Source of the DNA: Guptibacillus hwajinpoensis
GTDB lineage: Bacteria > Bacillota > Bacilli > Bacillales > Guptibacillaceae
Reading direction: 5' to 3'
Assembly (NCBI RefSeq): GCF_001039475.1
Contig: NZ_LELK01000004.1
Location: forward strand, 371,055 to 435,054
Length of the DNA: 64,000 bases
Position numbers and translations under genes: made by a program. Below are positions 35,887 through 45,119 of the stretch, piece by piece; within the stretch, counting starts at the first letter, position 1; each line of letters begins with the position of its first letter. The notes beneath the pieces were generated by a model, which saw only the letters and a program-made list of their open reading frames with translations, did not search any database and was not told the origin of the DNA.

Positions 35887-37273
35887 ATATAGTAAAGGTG
35901 CAAAGATAATTTTATTAATCTCATTGTCTGCTATTCCAATACAGCTCTTAACTTCTATGTTAATTAGTAGAGTCTCTCCTGAAGCAGCAGGAACTCTAGG
36001 TGTGGTAGAACTATTTTATAATGCCATTGTAACGTTTTTTCTTTTTGGCGGGGAAACTGCGATTGTAAAATTACTCTCAGATTTTAAAGGGAATAACTCA
36101 AAAAAAAGCTTTATATTATACTATATCGGCATTTGCATAGGTTATTTTCTAGTATTTGCTGGTGTTTTAAGATTACTGAATATAGATATTATAAAATTAA
36201 TAATAGGCTCAAATTCTAATACATCGTTTTTAATGTACGTTGTTGGAGTACTAATAGTACTTCATAATATATTGCTTTCTTTCCAAAAAGAGCAAGAACA
36301 ATTTTTAAACTACTCAATAGGAGTTAAGCTTTTTCATTTTGTAATGTTATTTGCAACCATTTTTATCTTTGTTAATCCTATGGAAAATATGCAAAATGTA
36401 TTCTACTATGGAATGATAATTAGTTATATTCTCATTATTCCGGTTACTATTTTTCAGTTGAATTTTAGTTTGCCAAATATTAAAGGAATAAAGAGCTCGG
36501 AATACAAATTCTTTAAATATACTATTTTCCTACATGCCTCTACAATAGTTGCCTTTCTTTTTGACAGGATTGACCAGATTCTCATCCTAAATTCACTAGG
36601 TGTTGCTGTGTTAGGTGGATATTATTTAATGTTTAAAGTATCTACTATGGTTAAATTACTTCCTAATATTTACAATTCCACGTTCTACCTTTATTTCTGT
36701 AGAGAACTTCGAAAAGAAAATGCAAATGAGCTTTGTCGAAGCTTGTTAAATAGAAATTTACTAGTAGTAGTACCGATTATATTTGTTGTAATCCTAAATG
36801 CTGGACTCATTATCCAATTACTATTTGGAAAAGACTATCTTGAATTCTCGAATGTTTTAAAAATATTCATGGGTATTATCATAATCGGAGTTCCCGGAAT
36901 GGTATTAAATAATTGTCTTTTTGCATTAGGAAGATCTAAACAATATTTTGTAATAAGTACTATATCGGTTATTGTTCAGCTTGCAGTGATGTTCCCTTTA
37001 ATGTCTTTGCTAGGTGTAGAAGGACTAGTAATTGCAAAGGGTCTTACAAATGTTTTAATTATTACAATGTGTCTTTTCTACCTTAAAAAGGAAAAATACA
37101 ATATTGAATTACCTGGAAATTACTTCTTCTATTCAATCATGGCAATATTCCTAATTTTATTTAGTAATTTACTAGATTTCTCAGTGTTCTATGAAATTTT
37201 AATAACAATACTATTTCTAGTTACGTACATTTACTTTAATAGAGCAAGTATCAAAGAATTAATTATTAGGTAG
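35852..37273 (+). CDS. Polysaccharide flippase (Wzx family)
   Basis: About 473 residues with 12-14 predicted helices. IILLISLSAIPIQLLTSMLI and PEAAGTLGVVELFYNAIVTF match the MOP flippase start. The start is unsure: GTG at 35852 lies inside the previous gene and TTG at 35840 is also possible. Companion of the polymerase at 39995. Confidence 0.85.
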   Translation: MSTIQNQSKEVKYSKGAKIILLISLSAIPIQLLTSMLISRVSPEAAGTLGVVELFYNAIVTFFLFGGETAIVKLLSDFKGNNSKKSFILYYIGICIGYFLVFAGVLRLLNIDIIKLIIGSNSNTSFLMYVVGVLIVLHNILLSFQKEQEQFLNYSIGVKLFHFVMLFATIFIFVNPMENMQNVFYYGMIISYILIIPVTIFQLNFSLPNIKGIKSSEYKFFKYTIFLHASTIVAFLFDRIDQILILNSLGVAVLGGYYLMFKVSTMVKLLPNIYNSTFYLYFCRELRKENANELCRSLLNRNLLVVVPIIFVVILNAGLIIQLLFGKDYLEFSNVLKIFMGIIIIGVPGMVLNNCLFALGRSKQYFVISTISVIVQLAVMFPLMSLLGVEGLVIAKGLTNVLIITMCLFYLKKEKYNIELPGNYFFYSIMAIFLILFSNLLDFSVFYEILITILFLVTYIYFNRASIKELIIR

Positions 37274-37504
37274 GGTTAATATCATATGCACTTATTTTTG
37301 AGTATCAGGTTAGATAAAAGATTATCTTATTTTGTTATGAGTTACTAGATTGCAAAGGGAGCTTTCTTTTGTTTGTTATAAAATTACATTAAATAGTGTT
37401 ACTGAGCGTCCTTAATTTTTTTACCAAAAGAAATATATATATATATTAAACAATAGTAAAGTAGGAATTAATAAAGTCATCTCAAATGTTTATGAGGAGG
37501 AACT

Positions 37505-38665
37505 ATGATTAAAGATAATATACTGAAATTTGTAAATAAGCCCGTTGCTAATATTCTAAGTTCTCAAACTTTATATGAAGCATTATTTACTACAATAAAT
37601 ATGGATTTAAAATATGGGGATGAAACATATAAAATACAATCACAGGAGATTGCAAAGCTAATTATTAAAACGCAGCTTGAAGATGGCGGATTTGATATTG
37701 GATATAATTTTTCTTTTGGAAAAAACATGAATAAACAACATCAAAAAGAATCTACAGCACCTGAAATATTGTCTATATATGCACTTATCAAATATTACAG
37801 TGTATATCAAGATGATTCTGTGAAACAGGCAATATTGAAGGGGATAAACTGGGTTAAAAACTACTCATATAAGATTGGAAATAATTACTGGGTTATTCCT
37901 TATGCCCCTTGTTCATATAAGGAAGTTCATATAACAAATGCAATTACATTTACAGTTGCAACATTAGCTTACTATATGTATGTCTTTAAGGATGAAAGTG
38001 TAAAAGAAATGTGTGATGGTATGCTTCTGTTCATGAACGATGAGTTAATCAAAGAAGGCCAAAGTGGACATTGGAATTACTTTGATAAAAAGCTAATGGG
38101 CGACCCTTTCTATATAAAGGTAGATAATTATCATATTGCCCAACAATTGTTCTTCCATCAATGCATTGATCAGTTTTATGACAATGAGGATAACAAAGAG
38201 ATTATTGAATGTGTATCCAATTATCTAAAGGACAAACTTAACAAGTCACTTGCTGTACCTTATATTGAAGTAAAAGATAAGGCTTCCAGTGATATTCATA
38301 CTTGGGGATATTGTGCTTTACTAGCTTGTTCACTCTATTGGAATAATCAAAAGTTAACGAACGATATTAAAAACTTTATGTATGAAAAAATGTGGAATAA
38401 AAGGTCTTATTTTTATCCTGTAATAAAGAGAACAGGTGAAATTGTAGAAGATTGCTATTACCCAAGGTCAGATGCATGGTTATTACATGCCTTTAGTGAG
38501 TATATATTGATTAACGGTGATGTAAATATCAAAGAGATGATAAATACAGGTTTAAAGAATTTAAATAAATGCGAATATCAAGGCTATGAAAACCACGTGT
38601 TAACTAAAAGAAAAGTATTTTTTAATAAAACAGTAATTGTTGTAAAAAAGCTTCTTAAGAAGTAA
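37505..38665 (+). CDS. Unrecognised alpha/alpha-toroid-like protein
   Basis: 386 residues, soluble, no signal peptide. QLEDGGFDIGYNF, EILSIYALIKYYSVY, ITNAITFTVATLAYYMYVF, VDNYHIAQQLFFHQC and HTWGYCALLACSLYW give a repeating helix-pair pattern with glycine-rich turns, like prenyltransferase, glycoside hydrolase or epimerase (alpha/alpha) barrels. It lies between flippase and glycosyltransferase, so a polymer-modifying role is plausible but unproven. AGGAGG precedes the ATG. A 231-bp gap upstream holds a TA repeat and no gene. Confidence 0.6.
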   Translation: MIKDNILKFVNKPVANILSSQTLYEALFTTINMDLKYGDETYKIQSQEIAKLIIKTQLEDGGFDIGYNFSFGKNMNKQHQKESTAPEILSIYALIKYYSVYQDDSVKQAILKGINWVKNYSYKIGNNYWVIPYAPCSYKEVHITNAITFTVATLAYYMYVFKDESVKEMCDGMLLFMNDELIKEGQSGHWNYFDKKLMGDPFYIKVDNYHIAQQLFFHQCIDQFYDNEDNKEIIECVSNYLKDKLNKSLAVPYIEVKDKASSDIHTWGYCALLACSLYWNNQKLTNDIKNFMYEKMWNKRSYFYPVIKRTGEIVEDCYYPRSDAWLLHAFSEYILINGDVNIKEMINTGLKNLNKCEYQGYENHVLTKRKVFFNKTVIVVKKLLKK

Positions 38666-38703
38666 GACGTATATATTAAAGGAGAAGCTTAAAGTGGAAA
38701 GGT

Positions 38704-39909
38704 GTGAATATTTTGAAGGTATGGCTGGTTACAAATGCCTATCTACCCGAAAAAGGTGGTTTGGTAACTTATACGAGAAATTTAGCCCTGCAACTAATTA
38801 AAGAGGGTAAAGATGTGGGTATTATTACTTCCAACCTAAAAGACAAGAATTTAAAGAGAATAGAGGAGATAGAAGGTGTAGAAGTTTCTAGGATAGACTA
38901 TTCAAGTGTACCTATATTCCTTAAACCGTTTGCTCCTCTAGTTTACTTTTATCTTACTTATAAACACATAAAAAACATAGATATAAAGGAAAACGATATA
39001 GTAATATCTAGGTTTTATACATTTGCATTGGCAGTTGCATTAGCAAAAAAAATTAAAAAGCATATTTTTATCAGTCCTTTGATTGCTAGTAAGCTTCAAT
39101 ATATTGAAGCTAAAGAAACAAAAAAATTCAAAAAAATATATTTATATTTCACACTACCACAGTTAGCTTTTCTGGATAAAATGGCCATTAAGCTTTCTCC
39201 ATTTATTGCGGTTTTAAGTAATTCGAAACAAAAAGAAGTAGCAGATTATTATAATATAAAGGATCAAAAGTCTATTTCAGTTATACCTCCTGGTGTGGAT
39301 ATGTCCCGTTTCAATCTTCCTAGTTCCCATGAGAAGAATTCGATAAGGTCTTCTTTAGGATACTCAATTGAGGATAAAATAATTGTTTGCGTTAGTAGGT
39401 TATCTACTGAAAAAAATTTAGAAATCTTATTTCATACAATAAATGATATGAAAGATGCTAATATAAAACTGGCAATTGTTGGTGAGGGACACTCTAGAGG
39501 CAATCTAGAACGACTAATTTCTAAGTATAAATTAGAACAAAGAGTTAAACTCTGGGGAGCAAGGCAGAACGTTGAAGATTTTTATAAAATGGCTGATACT
39601 TTTATACTTCTTTCAAAATACGAAGGGTTTGGACATGTATATCTTGAAGCATTATCTTGCGGTTTACCCTGCATTGCTGCCAGATCTAATCCCCCAGTTA
39701 CAATTACGGCTAGTGATGAAATAATAATTAATGATAAAATAGGCTATTTAGTCAATTATGATCAAAAAAAAGAAATAATTGAGGCAATTAGTAATTGCTT
39801 AGAACAAGGTAATGAGAATCAAAAATACAGACGTGATTATGTAATGGAAAATTATACATGGAGTAAGCACTTTAATGTCATTGAAAATATAGTTACAACT
39901 GACATGTAG
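38704..39909 (+). CDS. Family 4 glycosyltransferase
   Basis: About 401 residues (GTG 38704) or 398 (TTG 38713). VWLVTNAYLPEKGGLVTYTR is the GT-B acceptor domain; IIVCVSRLSTEKNLEIL opens the donor domain; FILLSKYEGFGHVYLEALSC carries the E-x7-E motif. Cytoplasmic repeat-unit assembly. Confidence 0.88.
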   Translation: MNILKVWLVTNAYLPEKGGLVTYTRNLALQLIKEGKDVGIITSNLKDKNLKRIEEIEGVEVSRIDYSSVPIFLKPFAPLVYFYLTYKHIKNIDIKENDIVISRFYTFALAVALAKKIKKHIFISPLIASKLQYIEAKETKKFKKIYLYFTLPQLAFLDKMAIKLSPFIAVLSNSKQKEVADYYNIKDQKSISVIPPGVDMSRFNLPSSHEKNSIRSSLGYSIEDKIIVCVSRLSTEKNLEILFHTINDMKDANIKLAIVGEGHSRGNLERLISKYKLEQRVKLWGARQNVEDFYKMADTFILLSKYEGFGHVYLEALSCGLPCIAARSNPPVTITASDEIIINDKIGYLVNYDQKKEIIEAISNCLEQGNENQKYRRDYVMENYTWSKHFNVIENIVTTDM

Positions 39910-39994
39910 AATAAACATTTAGAATGATCTAATTTCTATTAGAAAAAGTTTCACTTAGATGAGCATAGTGAAACATTGAAAGGGTAGTTTTACC

Positions 39995-41245
39995 ATGAAA
40001 AATAATAATGGTTTCAATAGTACGATATTAATTTTCATTCCATTATTTTTATTAATTTTATTCCCATTCCCTTCTAAAATTATAGGGTACTCAATGGCAC
40101 TATGGATTAGTGATCTTTTGCTAATGGGGTACTTACTATTTATGATTTTATTAAAAAAATTTAACATTCCAAAGACTAAAACGTTTCTATTCTTTTGCGG
40201 GTTCCTTTTGTTAAATATAATTGGTATGACAAATTCTTTAATCAGTGGAAATATCTCTAGTATTCGTGTTATAGCAGAAGCTATTAGATCAGTAGAATAT
40301 ATTATTATCTATATGTATTTCAGTAATATTTTTATATTGATAAAGAACGCAGGGATGTCGATAGAGGAGCTACTTAAGAAAAATATAATTAAGATCGCTG
40401 TAACAGTTTTTATTGTTTCAATAATAGAGCTATTTAATCTACCTTTAAAAGAACTATTAAGAAGTCTATATGATATGGATAAATCAGGAAATATATATCA
40501 ATATTATAACCGCATAGTGGGAACACTTAGAAATCCAAATTATTATGGTATTTGGTTATCGTTTATGCTCTTGTTCTTTTACATAGTAAAAATGAGACTT
40601 GTATATAAAATAGTATTAATAAGTTTAAGTGGGTTTTTCCTATATTTTACTGGGTCGAGGACTTCTTTGGTAGCATGTCTTATTTCTTTAGTAACAGTCA
40701 TTATTATTCAATCAGTGAGAATGAAAAAACAAAAAAATTCTTCAATTCTTTTATTCGGTTTTATTGCATTTATATTCTATTATGTAAGCTTTCACTTTCA
40801 AGAATTCTTTTTTTCCGTGAGATTACAGTACAACATAAATGAATGGCGCACCTTTGGAGGAAGGTTAGAAATATGGGAGAAGTACTATGAACAATTTCTT
40901 GCTAATCCTTTGTTTGGAGTGGGGATACAGAAAAGTAATGATTTGGTTTTTGATAATACCTTTGTCCAGTATTCCTACTACTACGGTCTCGTTGGCTTCG
41001 TATTTATTTGTATCTTTTTCCTAAGAAATATCACTCTAAACTTAAGAATGATATTTTCAAAAAAATTCTTATCAGACAAACTAATTTATTTTATTCTAGG
41101 AGTCCAAATAGTAGTAATAACTTCAGCATTTACTGTACAAATCTTAGACGTTTTACAAGTAAGCTTCTTTTATTTAATGAGTTTAGCTTATTTAGATTTT
41201 TCCGTTTTATCAAAGAATAATGATCTGGTGAATAAAAAAAGATAA
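39995..41245 (+). CDS. O-antigen polymerase/ligase-like (Wzy)
   Basis: 416 residues with about eleven helices. RIVGTLRNPNYYGIWLSFML, YFTGSRTSLVACLISLVTVI and the conserved outer block WRTFGGRLEIWEKYYEQFLA followed by NPLFGVGIQ are O-antigen ligase/polymerase family features. Last membrane gene of the AT-rich cassette's core. Confidence 0.85.
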   Translation: MKNNNGFNSTILIFIPLFLLILFPFPSKIIGYSMALWISDLLLMGYLLFMILLKKFNIPKTKTFLFFCGFLLLNIIGMTNSLISGNISSIRVIAEAIRSVEYIIIYMYFSNIFILIKNAGMSIEELLKKNIIKIAVTVFIVSIIELFNLPLKELLRSLYDMDKSGNIYQYYNRIVGTLRNPNYYGIWLSFMLLFFYIVKMRLVYKIVLISLSGFFLYFTGSRTSLVACLISLVTVIIIQSVRMKKQKNSSILLFGFIAFIFYYVSFHFQEFFFSVRLQYNINEWRTFGGRLEIWEKYYEQFLANPLFGVGIQKSNDLVFDNTFVQYSYYYGLVGFVFICIFFLRNITLNLRMIFSKKFLSDKLIYFILGVQIVVITSAFTVQILDVLQVSFFYLMSLAYLDFSVLSKNNDLVNKKR

Positions 41246-41731
41246 AACTGATTTTCACGAATTAAGATGACTTATTTCAAAAAGGAATAAAAGGTCTCAT
41301 TAGTGAATGGCTTCAGAAGGAAGTTAGTAATTTAGTAGAGCTAAAGGAAATCTCGTTAGAAGCTATTAAATAGGGGTTACGAGGACAAAGTTACATTCTA
41401 ACTAAAAAGGGCGGGGGAGAAGATGGGGGGGTTACATTGCAAACCACTTCTTTAAAAGACATGGTTTACACGAGCAGCTAAAGTTAGATAATTAGAATAA
41501 GGAGAGCATCGATTATCAGATTCATCAATAGTGAAATTGGTGAAACAGTTTTAGTAATAGTGAAGGATATAGTCATCTAAGGTTAACATTAGAAACAGGA
41601 GGATATTGTTATTGTGAAATAACAACTTTTTTATGAAAGTCTAATAAGATTCCAATGTCCTTAAAGTAACTACTTGAATACAATTAGTTATGATATACTA
41701 TTATAAGTATTAATTAGAGGGAGAAAAAATC
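41246..41731. other. Gene-poor gap with decayed coding remnants
   Basis: No intact gene. One short open stretch (about 41268-41372) reads FQKGIKGLISEWLQKEV and later LVELKEISLEAIK, then stops. It looks like a remnant, possibly of a transposase, but I cannot name it. The end contains the ribosome site for the next gene (GAGGGAG). Confidence 0.5.
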
Positions 41732-42811
41732 ATGGGTGAACAGAATTATACCATACATGGATTAAGAGGGATGGCATCTTTATTAGTTGTTTTCTATCAT
41801 ATTTACGGTATGGCATATCTGGGAGGGTTCTTTGAGAAAAGAGACGTAGAAGGTTTTTTTATTATATTTCATAATTTTGGAGCAATGGGAGTCAATCTAT
41901 TTTTCATAATAAGTGGTTACTTAATTATTGGAAGTTTAGCAAGACATGGTAATGTTAAAAGTTTCATCATTAATAGGATTATTAGGATTTATCCAGTGTT
42001 TTTAATTTTACACTTAATTATATTTTTGGTTGGACCAGTGATAAACTACGAATGGCTTGGAGAGGTAGATTTCAAAGGATATGTTGCTGGGTTTTTATCT
42101 AATCTGTTCTTTTTACCTGGAATATTTAATCTACCAATCGCACAAAAAAATGCGTGGTCTTTAAGTTATGAATTTACATTTTATATTGTTTCGGCACTAT
42201 TTTTCTTAGTAATATTGAGGCTGGAAAATAGACTATTAAAAGTTGTATCCTTTTCATTGTTGATATTACTGTCATGTGTAATAATTTACTTCCATAATAC
42301 AGCCATGTTTTTTGTGCTTGGTGTAATTATATTTTATGCAGAGGATATTATCAAAAGTAAGTATTCATATAAAAAATACTTTACTTTAAATGGTATAGTT
42401 ATGTTACCAGTAATATTTTATATTTACAACCAATATAATATTATTTTGATTTTAGCTTTAAGCTTAATATTATTTTGGATTGTGGTTAATGAAGAAGGGC
42501 TATTATCAAAAATATTGAGACACAGTGTATTTCAATTCTTAGGTACAATTAGTTACAGCCTTTATTTAATTCATCCTTTGGTCTTATTTCCTTTAAAAAT
42601 AATTTTCAGTACTGAACAACTTAAGATGATTATAGTTAATGAGTATGTGAGAATTACATTATTTGGATTAATGGGTTTGGTTTTTGCAATAATAGGATCG
42701 TATATTTCCTTTAAATTAATAGAGGATAAGTTTGGCTCGAAACTTAAAAGTCTTGTAAAGGAAAAAAGTATTAGGAATAATCGGGGAGTCAAGAACCTAA
42801 ATGTTTCTTAG
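41732..42811 (+). CDS. Acyltransferase family 3
   Basis: 359 residues, about ten helices. YTIHGLRGMASLLVVFYHIY contains the conserved Arg and His; GAMGVNLFFIISGYLIIGSL and AWSLSYEFTFYIVSALFFLV follow. O-acyl modification of the second polysaccharide is likely. It is separated from the cassette by a decayed gap, so it may have been acquired separately. Confidence 0.88.
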   Translation: MGEQNYTIHGLRGMASLLVVFYHIYGMAYLGGFFEKRDVEGFFIIFHNFGAMGVNLFFIISGYLIIGSLARHGNVKSFIINRIIRIYPVFLILHLIIFLVGPVINYEWLGEVDFKGYVAGFLSNLFFLPGIFNLPIAQKNAWSLSYEFTFYIVSALFFLVILRLENRLLKVVSFSLLILLSCVIIYFHNTAMFFVLGVIIFYAEDIIKSKYSYKKYFTLNGIVMLPVIFYIYNQYNIILILALSLILFWIVVNEEGLLSKILRHSVFQFLGTISYSLYLIHPLVLFPLKIIFSTEQLKMIIVNEYVRITLFGLMGLVFAIIGSYISFKLIEDKFGSKLKSLVKEKSIRNNRGVKNLNVS

Positions 42812-43024
42812 TTAGCAAATAGTTTTTTTTAAAAGTCCTAATCAATTCTAATAAGGATTTTTATCTAGAAATGGGTTGAGTACGAAGCCCGGGGAGGGTT
42901 CGCGCGCTTCTGTTGGGTTGGAACAAATTCAAATGAATTAACATTGTATGACAAAGTAAATAATGTAAATAAAGAAATAGATATCATAAAAGGTAATTAC
43001 TAAATATAAATACCCCAGAATCCA
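42812..43024. other. Gap with a lost gene's 3' tail
   Basis: No intact gene. An open stretch from about 42920 to a TAA at 43001-43003 reads SNELTLYDKVNNVNKEIDII, with lysine/asparagine-rich coding style, and looks like the tail of a deleted gene. A GC-rich spot (CCCGGGGAGGG) lies at about 42890. Confidence 0.4.
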
Positions 43025-43143
43025 GAATCATGGGGACAGTTCTTGTGATTCATTCCCACATTTAATTAAATCTCTTCAACCTCAGATAAAAACCAAGTGA
43101 TCTAATCTACTTATTAGATCACTTGGTTTATTTGTATTTTGTG
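43025..43143 (+). repeat. Inverted-repeat element A (3'-truncated)
   Basis: Starts GAATCATGGGGACAG, continues very like element H at 52435 (shared CATTCCCACATTTAATTAAA), has the internal hairpin AACCAAGTGATCTAATC / GATCACTTGGTT, and lacks the right terminal repeat. It stops where IS21-like end sequence begins. Confidence 0.75.
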
Positions 43144-43308
43144 TGCAATGTTTGTAACGGTGTCAATGACGTTTAATTTTATACAAAATCGTCGGGTTAA
43201 AATTATACAAAAGTGGCACCTTAGTTGATGCTTTTTTCATTCATTCGGTAGCTCGTGTCAATAACGGTTTAAAATTCCCTAATTTCAACGGAAACAAATT
43301 CCCTAATA
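43144..43308. mobile_element. IS21-family end sequence remnant
   Basis: Contains repeated short blocks (TGTCAATGACG, GTTAAAATTATACAAAA, TGTCAATAACGG, AAATTCCCTAAT twice) typical of the multiple end repeats of IS21-like elements. It directly follows the istB 3' end on the minus strand. Exact tip not determinable. Confidence 0.55.
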
Positions 43309-43629
43309 TTAGCGCATCTTAGCTGGCTGTATGCCAGCTTTTACTTTTTCTCTTAATCTGTAAGATCCACCTTTGATATTAAATGTAGTAGAGTGGTGAA
43401 CAATTCGATCTAACATTGCCGTAGCCAGCACATCGTCACCAAAAATCTTTCCCCATTCTACGTAAGACTTGTTTGAAGTTAAGATCATAGCTCCTTGTTC
43501 GTACCTTTGTGATATGATTTGAAACAGGGTGTGAGCACTTACCTCATCGAAGGCAAAATAGCCTATTTCATCCATAATAAGTAGATCTGGACGACAGTAA
43601 CGCTTGATAATACGTTGGATAAGTCCTTC
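43309..43629 (-). pseudogene. istB: IstB (IS21 helper ATPase) C-terminal fragment
   Basis: About 107 codons are open. DLLIMDEIGYFAFDE is the Walker B/Asp block of IstB; LTSNKSYVEWGKIFGDDVLA and DRIVHHSTTFNIKGGSYR are the family C-terminus. The N-terminal half with Walker A, and the istA transposase, are missing. The reading frame stops at 43630, immediately against inverted-repeat element B, so this is a dead remnant cut at that junction. Confidence 0.9.
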
Positions 43630-43632
43630 TTA

Positions 43633-43793
43633 GAATCACGGGGACGGTTCTCGTGATTCATTTCCGAGTATAAACAAAGTGTCAACAAATAAGATTCAAA
43701 AGAAAATAAGGAGACTAATCGTTTTATCGATTAGTCTCCTTGTTTTTCCGTTTTGTATTAGTAGGTGAATCAGCAGAACCGTCCCCGTGATTC
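43633..43793 (+). repeat. Inverted-repeat element B (complete, 161 bp)
   Basis: Perfect 19-bp terminal inverted repeats GAATCACGGGGACGGTTCT / AGAACCGTCCCCGTGATTC. The inside carries the hairpin AAGGAGACTAATCG / CGATTAGTCTCCTT. The left end can also fold alone (AATCACG...CGTGATT). It joins the istB remnant to the brnQ remnant. Confidence 0.9.
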
Positions 43794-43796
43794 ACT

Positions 43797-44072
43797 GTGC
43801 CTGTTTTAATCGCAATCTATCCAGTTGCAATCGTTCTGATTTTCTTAACCTTCATTAACTATGCGATTCCAGTTCACACCTACGTTTACAGGGGGGCTAT
43901 CTTACTTACAATCTTGATTAGTATTCCTAACGCAATTGAAGGAGCAGGATTGGTCGAGTTTGGATTCTTACACGCTTTACCATTAGACAGCGAAGGGGTA
44001 GGCTGGCTCATTCCTGCAGTTGCTGGTGGAATGATAGGATTCATTATGCTTCAGTACAAACAGAAAAAATAA
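43797..44072 (+). pseudogene. brnQ: Branched-chain amino acid transporter BrnQ, 3' fragment
   Basis: 91 codons open, two to three helices: AIYPVAIVLIFLTFINYAI, YVYRGAILLTILISIPNAIE and GVGWLIPAVAGGMIGFIMLQ match the C-terminal end of LIVCS/BrnQ carriers, which are ~440 residues. The rest is missing, cut at element B. GTG at 43797 has no ribosome site. Considered a pseudogene. Confidence 0.8.
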
Positions 44073-44098
44073 AGAAAAACGCAGGCATTGAACTGTAA

Positions 44099-44139
44099 CC
44101 CGAATAAGGGGCACTTTTTAAAAGTGTCCCTTATTCGGG
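44099..44139 (+). terminator. Strong terminator after the brnQ remnant
   Basis: Nineteen-base arms CCCGAATAAGGGGCACTTT and the near-complement AAAGTGTCCCTTATTCGGG with a three-base loop. Probably the original brnQ terminator. The remaining gap to 44340 shows no gene. Confidence 0.8.
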
Positions 44140-44339
44140 GTATAGTTCACGTTGTTCAAAACGGGTTCTTTTCGTTCCCTATTTAATCAGCCTTTAAATA
44201 CATTTTTAATCAAACTTTTTTCTAAACTAACAGCCCTTTATATCGTAAAATAAAAGGGCATGCAAAGTATATTTAATCAAACATTATTTTAAATCTACAC
44301 GAATATACACGGCGGTTGCGTAATAATAGTCTAAATTCC

Positions 44340-45104
44340 TCACTGATCCTCAGATGTCCAAGATCCTCGTCCTTTATCCAAACCAGCTAATACTTCAATT
44401 GCGTCTTGATCATTCATCTTATCTAACTCAGATATTGTCTTTTTTACCATTTCTTTTAGTGTTTCAATGATTTCTGGAATTGTTACTTTAGATTCTTTTA
44501 GCGCTTTAATCGTCCCTGACATAGCAAGAATTGAAATAGATAATTTATAGTTAACCAGATAGGCTTTTTTTAGTTTAACACGAGATCTAACACCTTCATG
44601 AATTGTATCTCTAAGTTTATCTCGCTTAATCGATCCGGAAATCGCACCGATGGCAAATGTAAGACCGATAGCAGCAACTCCTGCTGCAGCACCAATTCCT
44701 ATTTCAAAAGCAGCAGGTAATCCAACAAGCCCGGCAAATGCGGCCGCTCCAATTTCCCCTGAAGCTAGTAAGTAACTCGTTGCAGCAATGGTTAATGATG
44801 CAGATACGACAGGAACTGTTATTAATGGAACAATTAGTTGGGCGACATCGACTCCCCACTGTCCAAATTCCATTTCAACTGGTTTAACATCTGATGGGAG
44901 CTTGGTTGGGTCACCGTACAATGAAGCTAACTCATCATTCAACTGAGTTAGATCATTCTTAACCTTTTCCGCCAATGATGATAGTTTACTTGTAAAATCA
45001 CCGCAATCCTGAGCTAGTTCCTGTGCGCGATGTTCTCTTTTTGGATTATCCGGAAAATAAGTGTCTCCGGTAAAGAGTCCTCCGATATCATCCCAGAATG
45101 ACAT
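44340..45104 (-). CDS. Toxin-like helical protein with hydrophobic hairpin, paralogue 2
   Basis: 254 residues, no signal peptide, GGAAGGAG ribosome site. It has a helical polar N-third, a central hydrophobic part (about 85-165: LIVPLITVPVVSASLTIAAT, then GEIGAAAFAGLVGLPAAFEI and GVAAIGLTFAIGAISG), then a helical C-third ending GLDKGRGSWTSEDQ. The layout resembles alpha-helical pore-forming toxins (ClyA/Hbl/Nhe-like), but no family match is claimed. It shares start and end with its neighbour 15 bp upstream, so the two are tandem duplicates acting together or in sequence. Confidence 0.6.
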   Translation of the reverse strand: MSFWDDIGGLFTGDTYFPDNPKREHRAQELAQDCGDFTSKLSSLAEKVKNDLTQLNDELASLYGDPTKLPSDVKPVEMEFGQWGVDVAQLIVPLITVPVVSASLTIAATSYLLASGEIGAAAFAGLVGLPAAFEIGIGAAAGVAAIGLTFAIGAISGSIKRDKLRDTIHEGVRSRVKLKKAYLVNYKLSISILAMSGTIKALKESKVTIPEIIETLKEMVKKTISELDKMNDQDAIEVLAGLDKGRGSWTSEDQ

Positions 45105-45119
45105 ATGGTTTTCTCCTTC

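Noticed and set aside
43144-43629. A functional IS21 element
   Set aside because: istA and the N-terminal half of istB are missing and only one end is recognisable.
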